The notes beneath the pieces were generated by a model. It did not search any database. It worked only from the letters and a program-made list of their open reading frames with translations, and had not been told where the DNA came from. A DNA stretch of 64,000 nt from Streptomyces sp. NBC_00162 (GTDB lineage: Bacteria; Actinomycetota; Actinomycetes; Streptomycetales; Streptomycetaceae): assembly GCF_024611995.1 (NCBI RefSeq), contig NZ_CP102509.1, forward strand, positions 3,596,001 through 3,660,000, in the 5' to 3' direction. Of the stretch, positions 51,897 through 60,749 are shown piece by piece. The position numbers were made by a program, and so were the translations under genes. Numbering within the stretch: the first letter of the stretch is position 1; each line of letters starts with the position of its first letter.

Positions 51897-53387
51897 CTAT
51901 TCGACGCGGCGCAGGGCGTCCGCCGGCCGCAGCCGGGAGGCGCGCCAGCCGCCGAAGCCGCCCGCGACCAGTCCGCCCAGGACGGCGAGGCCCACGGCCA
52001 GGCCGATGGTGGCGAGCGAGACGGGCGCGGTGAGCGCGACGTCCAGGGCCTTGCCGGCCGCGTCGCGGGCGCCCCGCGTCATCGCGGCGCCGCCGCCCGG
52101 ACCGGCGGCCCGCATCAGGCCGCCGCCACCGCCCGCGAGCTGCGCGGTGAGGGTGGGGCTGACGGCGGTGATCAGGTAGGCCGCGCCGAGGCCCAGGCCG
52201 ATGCCGAGGACGCCGCCGATCAGGCCGTTGACGAGGGCTTCGCCGGCGACCTGGCGGGTGACGCGGCCGCTCTTCCAGCCGAGCGCCTTGAGGGTGCCGA
52301 ACTCGCGGACCCGGCGGCTGACGGCCGAGGAGGTGAGGAGGCCCGCGACGAGGAAGGCGGCGGCGAGGACGGCGTACGAGAGCCAGGTGCCGACGGTGGA
52401 GGCGAGCGAGGCGGCCGTGGACAGCGAGCCGGAGACGGTGTCGGCGAGGTCGGCGGAGGTGGTGACGGTGGTGTCGGGGACGTTCTTCTGGATGGCCTGC
52501 TTGACGTCGGCGAGGCCCTGGGAGTCCTTGGCCTGGACGTAGACCGTGGTGATCTTGTCAGGGGTCTCGGCGAGGGTCTGGGCCTGCTTGAGCGGGACGT
52601 ACACGTTGGCGGCGGCGTCCCCGCTGTCGGCGGTGGCGATGCCGACGACCTTGAACACGGTCTTCTTGACGGTGATTTCGGAGCCGGCGGCCAGCTTGTT
52701 CTTGGTGGCGTAGGCGCTGTCGACGACGGCCACGGCCGCGTCGGTCTCGCCCGCCTCGAAACCGCGACCCGAGGTGATCTTGGAGGTGGTGAGCGGGCCC
52801 AGCTTCGGCCGGGTGACGTCCGCGCCGTAGACGGTGAAGGAGTTGACGTCGAAGTCGGCGCCGCCGCCCTCGACAGTACCGCCGGAGCCGGAGCCTGCGC
52901 CCGCGCCTCCCGTGGCGCCCGGCTTGGCGGGCGTAGCCCCCTCGACGCGCTTGAACTCGCCGCGCTTGAACTGCCCGTTGACCTTCATCACCTGAAGGCT
53001 GAGGCCGCCGACGGCCTGCGCGACCCCGTCCTGTCCGGCCACCTTGGCGACGGTGGCGGCGTCGAGGGTCTGGAAGCCCTGGGGCAGCACCATGTCGCTG
53101 CTCTGCTCGGTGCCGGCGTCCTCCTCCCCCTCGCCCTTGGCGTCGAACTGGAAGCGGGGACGGGCGGCGGTGCTGCCTTCCTCCGGCGGGGTCTGGGCCT
53201 TGGTGACGGTCATGTCCGTGCCGAGTCCGTAGAGGGACTGCAGGACCTTGCCCTGCGCCTGCGTCATACCCGCCGAGACGGAGGTGACGACGATGACGAG
53301 GGCGATGCCCAGGGCGAGTCCGGAGGCGACGACGAGGGCGGCCTTCCGGCGGCGGCGCAGCTCGCGCCGGAGGTAGGTGAGGAACAT
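51897..53387 (-). CDS. MacB/FtsX-type ABC permease
   Basis: 496 residues from ATG 53387; a GTG at 53408 would add seven. N-terminal helix (AALVVASGLALGIALVIVVTSVSAG), a large extracytoplasmic MacB-PCD domain (about 50-300) with a Gly/Ser-rich linker, then three helices (about 335-490; SYAVLAAAFLVAGLLTSSAVSRRVREFGTLKALGW, GVLGIGLGLGAAYLITAV, IGLAVGLAVLGGLVAGGFGGWRASRLRPADALR). The final RPADALRRVE is the classic FtsX-family end. The ATPase gene follows. Confidence 0.92.
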   Translation of the reverse strand: MFLTYLRRELRRRRKAALVVASGLALGIALVIVVTSVSAGMTQAQGKVLQSLYGLGTDMTVTKAQTPPEEGSTAARPRFQFDAKGEGEEDAGTEQSSDMVLPQGFQTLDAATVAKVAGQDGVAQAVGGLSLQVMKVNGQFKRGEFKRVEGATPAKPGATGGAGAGSGSGGTVEGGGADFDVNSFTVYGADVTRPKLGPLTTSKITSGRGFEAGETDAAVAVVDSAYATKNKLAAGSEITVKKTVFKVVGIATADSGDAAANVYVPLKQAQTLAETPDKITTVYVQAKDSQGLADVKQAIQKNVPDTTVTTSADLADTVSGSLSTAASLASTVGTWLSYAVLAAAFLVAGLLTSSAVSRRVREFGTLKALGWKSGRVTRQVAGEALVNGLIGGVLGIGLGLGAAYLITAVSPTLTAQLAGGGGGLMRAAGPGGGAAMTRGARDAAGKALDVALTAPVSLATIGLAVGLAVLGGLVAGGFGGWRASRLRPADALRRVE

Positions 53388-53450
53388 GCGGCCGAAGCTA
53401 GGCAGCACCCGTGATGGCCGGATAAGCCGCGGGTGAGAGTCGCATGAAAA

Positions 53451-53492
53451 GGCGGACGGCCGGGAACCCGAGGGGGTTCCCGGCCGTCCGCC
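53451..53492 (-). terminator. 19-bp stem terminator with T-run on the minus strand
   Basis: Arms 53451-53469 and 53474-53492 are exact complements around GAGG. Read on the minus strand, the hairpin is followed by TTTTCATG, terminating the L,D-transpeptidase transcript before the ABC permease gene. Confidence 0.88.
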
Positions 53493-53530
53493 GGATGTAC
53501 TGCGAGGTCAGAAGGTCTTCACACGGTCCG

Positions 53531-54787
53531 TCAGACGGCCGCGCCCGCCTTCCACTCCGCCCAGTTCATGTTCCAGCCGTTGAGGCCGTTGTCCGGCGTG
53601 ATGGTCTTGTCCGGGGAGTTGACCACGGTGACCACGTCGCCGATGAGCGAGTTGTCGTAGAGCCAGGCGGCCGGCTGGTTCGGGTCGCCCGCGCCCTTGG
53701 CGTCGTTCAGGCCGACACAGCCGTGGCTGGTGTTGACGCTGCCGAAGATCGAGTCCGCGCCCCAGTAGTTGCCGTGGATGAAGGTGCCGGAGTTGGACAG
53801 CCGCATGGCGTGCGGGACGTCCTTGATGTCGTACTCGCCCTTGCCGTCGTCGTCCGTGAAGCCGACGGTGGCGCCGTTCATCCGGGTCTCCTTGAACTTC
53901 TCGGAGATCACCATCTGGCCGTTGTACGTCGGGTTCTCCGGGGAGCCCGCCGAGATCGGGATGGTCTTGAGGACCGCGCCGTCCCGGGTGACCGTCATCT
54001 TCTTCGTCTTCGCGTCGACCGTGGAGACCTGGCTGCGGCCGATCTTGAAGGTGACGGTCTTGCTCTGGACGCCCTGGACGCCGGGCGCGCCCTGCACGCC
54101 CTCCAGCGCCAGCTTCAGCGTGACGGTGGAGTTCGCCTGCCAGTACTGCTCGGGGCGGAAGTCGAGGCGCTGCGCGCCGAACCAGTGGCCCACGACTTCC
54201 TGGCCGCTGCTGGAGGAGACGGAGATGGCCGCCTGGACGGCCTTCTTGTCCTTGATCGCCTTGTTGAAGGTGATCGAGACCGGCATGCCCACGCCGACGG
54301 TCTGGCCCTCGTCCGGGACGAAGGAGCCGACGAAGCTGTTCTCCGGGGAGACGGTGGTGAAGGAGGCGTTCTCGTGCGCCTCGCGGCCGTCGGCGTCCTT
54401 CGCGGTCGCCGACAGGGCGTACTTGGTGGAGCGCTTGAGCGCGGCGTCCGGCTTCCAGCTCTTGCCGTCCGCGGCGATCTTGCCGGCCACGGCCGTGCCC
54501 TCGGCGCTCTTCAGCTCGACCTGGGTGAGCGTGCCGTCGCTGACGGCGACGTTGGCCGAGTCGTTCAGGCCGACGTTGGTGGCGCCGTCCTTCGGCGTGA
54601 TGGCTATTCGGGCCTTGGAGGCGTCCTTGGCCGCCGCCGCGTCGACGTCCGCCTGGGACTTGCTGCTCTCGCTCGCGTTCGGCTTGTCACCGCCCCCGCC
54701 GTTGCACGCCGAGAGCACCAGTACGCCGCCGAGCACGGCGGATACGGCCACCAGGGACCTTCTCCGTCGCTTGCTGTCCGTCCTCAC
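53531..54787 (-). CDS. L,D-transpeptidase lipoprotein (Ig-like domains plus YkuD)
   Basis: Makes 3-3 peptidoglycan crosslinks outside the membrane. 418 residues from GTG 54787, where GGAG lies six bases away. Basic N-terminus, hydrophobic core and lipobox LSAC (C28). Residues about 60-280 form two Ig-like domains (ARIAITPKDGATNVGLND; FVPDEGQTVGVGMPVSITFNKAI). The YkuD domain from about 285 has the catalytic HGC357VG in VNTSHGCVGLNDAKG with the upstream H of GTFIHGNYW. This is the LdtMt2-type architecture. Confidence 0.94.
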   Translation of the reverse strand: MRTDSKRRRRSLVAVSAVLGGVLVLSACNGGGGDKPNASESSKSQADVDAAAAKDASKARIAITPKDGATNVGLNDSANVAVSDGTLTQVELKSAEGTAVAGKIAADGKSWKPDAALKRSTKYALSATAKDADGREAHENASFTTVSPENSFVGSFVPDEGQTVGVGMPVSITFNKAIKDKKAVQAAISVSSSSGQEVVGHWFGAQRLDFRPEQYWQANSTVTLKLALEGVQGAPGVQGVQSKTVTFKIGRSQVSTVDAKTKKMTVTRDGAVLKTIPISAGSPENPTYNGQMVISEKFKETRMNGATVGFTDDDGKGEYDIKDVPHAMRLSNSGTFIHGNYWGADSIFGSVNTSHGCVGLNDAKGAGDPNQPAAWLYDNSLIGDVVTVVNSPDKTITPDNGLNGWNMNWAEWKAGAAV

Positions 54788-54932
54788 ACGCCACTCCATC
54801 GTTGCCGGAAACCCCGAGGCTGCCGTCCCGGGGTTGGCCGGGCAGGGGGACATGGCCCCCTGCCTCGTCCTGACAACGCGTTAACGTCGCGGATCGGTTC
54901 CACATTCCGTTGGGATGTGGGCAACCACACGG

Positions 54933-55274
54933 TCAGGCGTTGTCGGTTTCTTCGTCGAAGGCACCATCTTCCTCGTCCATGTCCCACTCCATGGACTCGG
55001 GGTCGTATTCGACGGGCTCGCTGCTCCAGGAGGCCTGCGCCAGCTCCACGCCGGGGATGTCGGCGACCAGGTCAGTGGGGTCGACCAGATAGGCGAGGGC
55101 CTCCGACTCGTCCTCCCGCACTGCGGACTCGGCGTGCCCGCGCTCCTCGTCCGGCATGAACTCGTCGGCCTTGATGTGCGCGAGCGCGGCTCCCGTGAGT
55201 GCTTGCGAGTCCGGCACCTCGAGGATCAAATCAACCCGAAGCCGTACGTATCGTGATGTCTCAGAAGAGTTCAT
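54933..55274 (-). CDS. Conserved acidic protein, unknown function
   Basis: 113 residues from ATG 55274. The N-terminal half (YVRLRVDLILEVPDSQALTGAALAHI) looks like a ferredoxin-like beta-alpha unit. The rest is strongly acidic (WDMDEEDGAFDEETDNA). No signal or membrane helix, no clear ribosome site, so possibly leaderless. Conserved upstream of the L,D-transpeptidase near hutH in Streptomyces as far as I recall. Confidence 0.72.
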   Translation of the reverse strand: MNSSETSRYVRLRVDLILEVPDSQALTGAALAHIKADEFMPDEERGHAESAVREDESEALAYLVDPTDLVADIPGVELAQASWSSEPVEYDPESMEWDMDEEDGAFDEETDNA

Positions 55275-55381
55275 ACGACGGAGAGTAAGCCCGGGGAACC
55301 CCTGACTTTCCCACGACCCGCCCCTTTCCGTAGCATCACCGCACACGGCCAATTCGCTGCTGCCACAAGGGGGATCGCACC

Positions 55382-55696
55382 GTGTCCGCACGCCGACCGC
55401 TGCTCACCGCTCTCGGAGCGACCACCCTCCTCGCCGCCCTCTGGTTCGTCCCCTCGGCCAACGCCACCGCACCGGAGCACGCCGCGGGCCACTCCGCGGT
55501 GCCCGCCGCCGCGAACGCGGCCGATACGGTCGCACACGCGGACGCAGGGCCCGAGGCGCAGGCACAGGCGGCGCCCCTCACGCTCGCCGACACCGGCTCC
55601 GTCGACACCACCCCCTACTTCCTGGGCGGCATGCTCTGCCTCGGCGCCGGGGCCGGGTTCGTGACCTTCTCCGTACGCCGCTCCCGCACCCTGTAA
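55382..55696 (+). CDS. Tiny sortase-E-type (LAxTG) cell-wall-anchored protein
   Basis: 104 residues from GTG 55382 with an AAGGGGGA site. Signal peptide (MSARRPLLTALGATTLLAALWFVPSANA). Mature part of only about 40 residues, Ala/His/Gln-rich (ATAPEHAAGHSAVPAAANAAD, AEAQAQAA-like), followed by LADTG, a hydrophobic helix (PYFLGGMLCLGAGAGFVTF) and the basic tail VRRSRTL. This is a complete LAxTG cell-wall sorting signal, as recognised by class E sortases in Streptomyces. No chaplin or other domain. A terminator follows at once. Confidence 0.82.
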   Translation: MSARRPLLTALGATTLLAALWFVPSANATAPEHAAGHSAVPAAANAADTVAHADAGPEAQAQAAPLTLADTGSVDTTPYFLGGMLCLGAGAGFVTFSVRRSRTL

Positions 55697-55713
55697 GCGC
55701 CTGCAACTGCACG

Positions 55714-55740
55714 AAGGGCCGCCCCGGCGGGGCGGCCCTT
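55714..55740. terminator. Hairpin terminator
   Basis: AAGGGCCGCCCC (55714-55725) pairs with GGGGCGGCCCTT (55729-55740) around GGC, followed by CTCATG. Shared by converging LAxTG and hutH genes. Confidence 0.88.
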
Positions 55741-55758
55741 CTCATGCCTCGGTGTACG

Positions 55759-57306
55759 TCAGGCCAGCGGGCCCGTCACGGACTCCACCGCGTCGACGAG
55801 GGCGCCGGAACGGACGAACGCGTCGGCGGCGGCCAGGTCGGGGGCGAGGAAACGATCCGGCCCGGGACCCTGCACACCCGCCGCGCGGGCGGCCTCGATC
55901 GCGGCCAGGCTCGCCGGGGCGGCGGTGAGCCCGTGGCGCAGCTCGATGGCCCGGGTGGCCGCGTACATCTCGATGGCGATGATCCGGGTGAGGTTGTCCA
56001 CGGCGGTACGGAGCTTGCGCGCGGCCGACCACCCCATCGAGACGTGGTCCTCCTGCATGGCGGAGGAGGGGATCGAGTCGGCGGAGGCCGGCACCGCGAG
56101 CCGCTTCATCTCGCTGACCAGGGCGGCCTGCGTGTACTGGGCGATCATCAGACCGGAGTCCACACCGGCGTCGTCCGCGAGGAACGGCGGCAGGCCGTGC
56201 GAGCGGTTCTTGTCGAGCAGCCGGTCGGTGCGCCGCTCGGCGATGGAGCCGAGGTCGGCGGCCGCGATGGCCAGGAAGTCCAGCACGTACGCGACCGGGG
56301 CCCCGTGGAAGTTGCCGTTGGACTCGACGCGTCCGTCGGGCAGCACCACCGGGTTGTCGACGGCGGCGGCCAGCTCGCGGGAGGCGACCAGGGCGGCGTG
56401 CGCCATGGTGTCGCGGCCGGCGCCCGCGACCTGCGGGGCGCAGCGCACCGAGTAGGCGTCCTGCACGCGCGGGGCGGACTCCTCCTGGAAGTGCCCGGTC
56501 AGCCCGGAGCCCTTCAGCACGGCGGCCATGTTGGCGGCGGAGGCGCCCTGGCCGGGGTGCGGGCGGATGGCGTGCAGCTCGGGCTGGAGGACCTTCTCCG
56601 TGCCGAGCAGCGCCTCCAGGGTGAGGGCCGCGGTGATGTCGGCGGAGGTGTACAGCTTGCCGAGGTCGGCGAGGGCCATGACCAGCATGCCGAGCATGCC
56701 GTCGGTGCCGTTGAGGAGGGCGAGGCCCTCCTTCTCGCGGAGCTCGACGGGCTCGATCCCGGCTTCGGCGAGCAGTTCCCCGGCGGGGCGGACGGTTCCG
56801 TCCGGACCCTCGGCGTCGCCCTCGCCCATCAGCGCGAGCGCGCAGTGGGACAGCGGCGCGAGGTCGCCGGAGCAGCCGAGGGAGCCGTACTCGTGGACGA
56901 CGGGGGTGATCCCGGCGTTGAGCACGTCGGCCATGGTCTGGGCGACGGAGGGCCGTACGCCGGTGTGCCCGGAGGCGACGGTCTTGAGCCGGAGGAACAT
57001 CAGCGCGCGGACGACCTCCCGCTCGACGCGCGGGCCCATGCCGGCGGCGTGCGAGCGGACGATGTTGCGCTGGAGCTGGGCGCGCAGCTCGGGGCTGATG
57101 TGCCGGGAGGCCAGCGCGCCGAAGCCGGTGGACACCCCGTAGACGGGCTCGGGCTTGGCGGCGAGCGCGTCGACGATCCCCCTGGCGCGGGCGAGCGCGT
57201 CGAGCGCCTCGCCGGACAGCTCGACGCGCGCGTTGTGGCGGGCGACGGCGATGACGTCCTCGGCGGTGGTCCCGGACGTCCCCACCACGACAGTGTGCAT
57301 ATCCAT
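55759..57306 (-). CDS. hutH: Histidine ammonia-lyase
   Basis: Deaminates histidine to urocanate, first step of histidine use. 515 residues from ATG 57306, with AGGG eight bases upstream (an ATG six bases on is also possible). The MIO cofactor forms from C145-S146-G147 in GSLGCSGDLAPLSH; the first residue is Cys where most enzymes have Ala, a variant I believe is normal in Streptomyces. Other blocks: VYGVSTGFGALA, QRNIVRSHAAGMG, SVRCAPQVAGAGRD, NGNFHGAPVAYVLD, SSAMQEDHVSMGW. No other hut gene is adjacent. Confidence 0.95.
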   Translation of the reverse strand: MDMHTVVVGTSGTTAEDVIAVARHNARVELSGEALDALARARGIVDALAAKPEPVYGVSTGFGALASRHISPELRAQLQRNIVRSHAAGMGPRVEREVVRALMFLRLKTVASGHTGVRPSVAQTMADVLNAGITPVVHEYGSLGCSGDLAPLSHCALALMGEGDAEGPDGTVRPAGELLAEAGIEPVELREKEGLALLNGTDGMLGMLVMALADLGKLYTSADITAALTLEALLGTEKVLQPELHAIRPHPGQGASAANMAAVLKGSGLTGHFQEESAPRVQDAYSVRCAPQVAGAGRDTMAHAALVASRELAAAVDNPVVLPDGRVESNGNFHGAPVAYVLDFLAIAAADLGSIAERRTDRLLDKNRSHGLPPFLADDAGVDSGLMIAQYTQAALVSEMKRLAVPASADSIPSSAMQEDHVSMGWSAARKLRTAVDNLTRIIAIEMYAATRAIELRHGLTAAPASLAAIEAARAAGVQGPGPDRFLAPDLAAADAFVRSGALVDAVESVTGPLA

Positions 57307-57398
57307 ATTCAGCACCCTACGGATTGAATCGCTACATGTCACTAGGCGAAACTGTCACGATCACGCGCCAGGAGGGCCCCTTACGGCCCGAGCGGCGG

Positions 57399-58514
57399 TC
57401 ACTGGCGGCCGCGGAAGCGGCGCCGCTCCCCCGGAGCCTCCTGCGCAGCGGCGTCCGCGAGCCGCACCACGGCGGTGTCCCGGCCCGCCACCACCGGCTT
57501 CGGGGAGCGCGCGGCCTTCGCCTTGTACTGGGCGGCGTCCGCGAGCCGGAACAGCCGGCGGGAGGACTTCACCAGCCCGATCGGGTCCCCGGTGGAGGCC
57601 ACCCCGCAGGCCACGCCCTCGCCCAGATCCAGCTCGGCGGCCCGGGTGCACAGCTCCTCGGTGACCCGCACCACCTCGTCCGCCGTCGGCCCCACCCCCA
57701 GCAGGCAGAACTCGTCGCCGCCGAGCCGCGCCACCAGCGCGCCGGGCAGCATGGCCCCGCACAGGCTCAGCACCGACCCGAACCGCTCCAGCAGCCGGTC
57801 GCCCATGGCGTGGCCCAGGGTGTCGTTGACCTTCTTCAGCCCGTTCAGGTCGCAGACCACGAGGCTGACCACGACTCCGGTCCGCCGGTGTTCCTCCAGG
57901 GCCTCGTCGAGCCGCATGTCGACCGCCCGCCGGTTGGCGAGGCCGGTCAGCGGGTCGGTGAAGGCGAGGCGCCGGGCCTCCTCCAGCCGTTCGTTCTGCG
58001 CGAGCCCGGCCGCGACCACAGCGGCCAGGACGGTCGCGAACTCGGCGTCGTCCTCGTCGAAGTCGGGCAGCCCCTCGTCCCGGGCCACGTACAGCTCGCC
58101 CCAGGCCCGCCCGCTGAGCACGATCGGCGCGACCACGCAGGTGCCGCGCCCGCGCCGGCGCAGGGCCTCGCCGCGCCGCCCCGGCCGGTCGCCGACGGCG
58201 CTCTCGACCCAGGCGTGCGGGCCGCCGCCGCCCACCCAGCGCTCGTGCAGGAACTCGGTGATCTCGGGGAAGTCGTGCACGGGATAGGACTCGTCCTCGG
58301 GGAACTCCTCCTCCCCCCGCCGCCGCTCCCCCTCGTTCACGAGCACCCGCAGGCGCCCCCGCTCGCGCTCCCACGCGGAGATCGCGGCGAAGGAGCCGTC
58401 CAGCGCCACCCGCGCTCCCCGCGCAGCCGCCCGCACACTGTCCCGCGGCGCGCACGCCGCGGCCATCGCCTGCGCGAGGCCCACCACGGCTCGCAGCCGC
58501 CCGTCAACTCCCAT
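57399..58514 (-). CDS. GAF-GGDEF diguanylate cyclase (CdgE-like)
   Basis: Makes c-di-GMP from two GTP. 371 residues: N-terminal GAF domain (about 10-170; ARVALDGSFAAISAWERERGRLRVLVNEGE, CVVAPIVLSGRAWGELYVARDE), then GGDEF (about 185-345) with DPLTGLANRRAVDMRL, VVCDLNGLKKVNDTLGHAMGDRLLERFG and an intact RLGGDEF active site. I see no RxxD inhibitory site before GGDEF (LPGALVARLGGDEF), so product feedback may be absent. Position near cya matches my memory of S. coelicolor CdgE. ATG 58514; GTG 58517 is the alternative. Confidence 0.92.
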   Translation of the reverse strand: MGVDGRLRAVVGLAQAMAAACAPRDSVRAAARGARVALDGSFAAISAWERERGRLRVLVNEGERRRGEEEFPEDESYPVHDFPEITEFLHERWVGGGGPHAWVESAVGDRPGRRGEALRRRGRGTCVVAPIVLSGRAWGELYVARDEGLPDFDEDDAEFATVLAAVVAAGLAQNERLEEARRLAFTDPLTGLANRRAVDMRLDEALEEHRRTGVVVSLVVCDLNGLKKVNDTLGHAMGDRLLERFGSVLSLCGAMLPGALVARLGGDEFCLLGVGPTADEVVRVTEELCTRAAELDLGEGVACGVASTGDPIGLVKSSRRLFRLADAAQYKAKAARSPKPVVAGRDTAVVRLADAAAQEAPGERRRFRGRQ

Positions 58515-58623
58515 CACCCCAGGTTAGGGAGTTTTGTCTGATTTGGTGATAATTGGCGCGACTTTCAGTGGCAGCAAGATCACGAAGGGTAACGGCCGAG
58601 GCGGCGACAGTGACGCGGTCCGG

Positions 58624-59439
58624 CTACTGCCCGGGCCAGTTCGGCTTGCGCTTCTCGTTGAACGCCGCCACGCCCTCGGCCCGGTCCCCCGAGAAGGCAA
58701 CCGTCCGCCAGGCCGCGTCCTCGATCTCCAGACCGGCCGCCAGGTCCATCCCGTGCCCCAGCCGCAGCGCCCGCTTGGCCGCCCGCAGACCCACCGGGGA
58801 GTTCGCCGCCATCCGGGACGCCAGGGAGAGCGCCTCGGCCGTGTCCTGCCCGGCCGCGACCACCGAGTCCACCAGCCCCAGCGACAGCGCCTCGGCCGCC
58901 TCCACCCGCCGCGCCGTGAAGATCAGCTCGGCCGCCCGCGCCGCACCCACCCGGCGCGGCAGCAGCTGCGTGCCCCCGCCGCCCGGGATCACCCCCACCG
59001 ACACCTCGGGCAGCCCGACCACCGCCGTCTCGTCGGCCACGATCACATCGCAGGCCAGGGCCAGCTCGAAGCCGCCGCCCAGGGCGAAGCCGTGCACGGC
59101 GGCGATCGTGGGCATCGGCAGCTCCAGTACGCCCCCGTACGCACCCCGCGTGGTCGGCCGCTGCCGCACCAGCTCGGCGTCCGACAGCGAGTTCCGCTCC
59201 TTCAGGTCCGCCCCCACGCAGAACGCCCGCTCCGCGGCGGAGGAGAGCACCACCACCCGTACGGAAGCGTCGGCGGCCAGCTGCGCGCAGGCCGTCCCGA
59301 TGGCGCGGGCCATGTCCGTCGACACCGCGTTCATCGCCTTCGGGCGGTCCAGCACCAGCTCGACGACCCCGTCGTCACCGTGCCGACGTACCGAAACGAA
59401 CTCCGACTCGAACGCGGACTCGGACGCGGACTCGGACAT
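58624..59439 (-). CDS. Enoyl-CoA hydratase/isomerase family protein
   Basis: 271 residues, crotonase fold. Oxyanion-hole segments CVGADLKER and HGFALGGGFELALACD, and the catalytic region VGLPEVSVGVIPGGGGTQLLPRRVGAARAAELIFTARR with both Glu present, so it should be an active hydratase. C-terminal NEKRKPNWPGQ is typical. The N-terminus has a SESASESAFESE run encoded by a short TCCGAGTCCGCG-type duplication. ATG 59439. Confidence 0.9.
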   Translation of the reverse strand: MSESASESAFESEFVSVRRHGDDGVVELVLDRPKAMNAVSTDMARAIGTACAQLAADASVRVVVLSSAAERAFCVGADLKERNSLSDAELVRQRPTTRGAYGGVLELPMPTIAAVHGFALGGGFELALACDVIVADETAVVGLPEVSVGVIPGGGGTQLLPRRVGAARAAELIFTARRVEAAEALSLGLVDSVVAAGQDTAEALSLASRMAANSPVGLRAAKRALRLGHGMDLAAGLEIEDAAWRTVAFSGDRAEGVAAFNEKRKPNWPGQ

Positions 59440-59457
59440 AGGACAGACCCTCCCGGT

Positions 59458-59469
59458 TAACGAACGTTA
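59458..59469. promoter_or_regulatory. TAACG-AA-CGTTA inverted repeat upstream of the enoyl-CoA hydratase
   Basis: A perfect 5-2-5 palindrome 19 bp upstream of the enoyl-CoA hydratase ATG, overlapping the cya stop codon. It could be an operator for a fatty-acid-type regulator; symmetry and location are the only evidence. Confidence 0.35.
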
Positions 59470-60618
59470 CCCGGGGATCTTAGGCTTCCGCCGCGTCAGC
59501 GACCAGGGCTCCACGACACCCAGACCACGCACCGGCCGCTGCCACATCGGCTGGAGCGCGAAGCGGTACGCGCCGCCGCCCTCCGCTTCGGCCTCCTTCT
59601 CGGACACCGGCGCGGCCCCGGTCCGGCCCAGCTCCTCCGCCATCGCCCCGTCGACCAGCACCGCGTCCTTCGGCGCTATGGACGTCAGCCGGCTCGCCAG
59701 GTTCACCGTGGTCCCGAAGACATCGCCCATCCGGGTCGTCACCGTGCCGAAGGCGATCCCGACCCGCAGCTCGGGCATCTGCGGATCGGCCTCCATCGTC
59801 TCGATCAGCCGCAGCGCGATCTCCGCCGCCGTCGCCGCGTCGTCGGCGGCGTACAGCACCTCGTCGCCGAGCGTCTTGATCAGCCGGCCGCCGTGCGCCG
59901 CGACCAGGTCCGCCGAGGTCGTCTCGAAGGACTCGACCAGCTCTCCGAGCTCCTCCTCCTCCAGCCGCCGCGTCAAACGGGTGAAGCCCACCAGGTCCGC
60001 GAAGCCCACCGCGAGCCGCCGGTCGACCATCTCCTCGTCGTCCGCCACCTGCACGACGCGCCCGGTCGCGGCCGCCAGCTGGCGCCGCCACACGTAGACG
60101 AGGAACTCCTCCAGCTCCGGCAGCAGCAGCTCGACCAGGGGGTACGTGACCTCCGTACGGGTCATCCCCGGCTCCGGCGGCTCCGTCAGCCCCTCCAGGA
60201 ACGAGTCGATCTGCCACTCCGCCAGCCGCGCCGTGGTCTGCCCGGTGGACCGCGCCACCTGCACCGCCATCGGCTCGGACAGCAGCCCGGCCTCCACCAA
60301 ACCGGCCAGGCGGCGCAGCGCCAGTACGTCCGCCTCCGTCAGGGCCTTGGCCTGGCCGATGTCCGCGAAGCCCATGGCCCGCCAGAAGCGGGAGGCGAGC
60401 TCCATCGAGACACCGGCACTGCGGGCGGCCTGGAAGGGGGTGTACCGGCGCTCGGCGCCCAGGATCAGCTGCTCGAGCCGGATGGCGAGGGGGTCGGCGG
60501 TGGGCTGGGCCGTGTGGTCCACCTCGTGGTGCGGGTGGTGCTGGTCACGCCCGATCGGGTGGGCCGGACCCGTGGGCCCGTGGGCGGACGCGCTGGACGT
60601 AGAGTCGTCGACGGTCAA
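59467..60618 (-). CDS. cya: Class III adenylate cyclase
   Basis: Makes cAMP, which in Streptomyces influences germination and development. 383 residues from TTG 60618, chosen because AGGAGG (60625-60630) lies exactly six bases upstream; an in-frame ATG at 60636 precedes that site. The N-terminal domain (about 45-200; RYTPFQAARSAGVSMELASRFWRAMGF) is a helical regulatory region seen in actinobacterial cyclases. The catalytic domain (about 205-345) has metal-binding GFADLVGFTRL, HGGRLIKTLGDEVLYAA, GIAFGTVTTRMGDVFGTTVNLASRL. No transmembrane helix, so it is cytoplasmic. Position beside birA and pccB supports the identification. Confidence 0.93.
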   Translation of the reverse strand: MTVDDSTSSASAHGPTGPAHPIGRDQHHPHHEVDHTAQPTADPLAIRLEQLILGAERRYTPFQAARSAGVSMELASRFWRAMGFADIGQAKALTEADVLALRRLAGLVEAGLLSEPMAVQVARSTGQTTARLAEWQIDSFLEGLTEPPEPGMTRTEVTYPLVELLLPELEEFLVYVWRRQLAAATGRVVQVADDEEMVDRRLAVGFADLVGFTRLTRRLEEEELGELVESFETTSADLVAAHGGRLIKTLGDEVLYAADDAATAAEIALRLIETMEADPQMPELRVGIAFGTVTTRMGDVFGTTVNLASRLTSIAPKDAVLVDGAMAEELGRTGAAPVSEKEAEAEGGGAYRFALQPMWQRPVRGLGVVEPWSLTRRKPKIPG

Positions 60619-60749
60619 GGGCCGCCTCCTGTCCATTCCGTGCGCGCACTGCCCTGCCGAACCGGGTGATCACCACGAGTACCGGGATCGCCTAAACCAT
60701 ACGGCAGGTGTGCCGTAGCTCACTCCCCCTCCCCTGCTTTGAACGGGGG

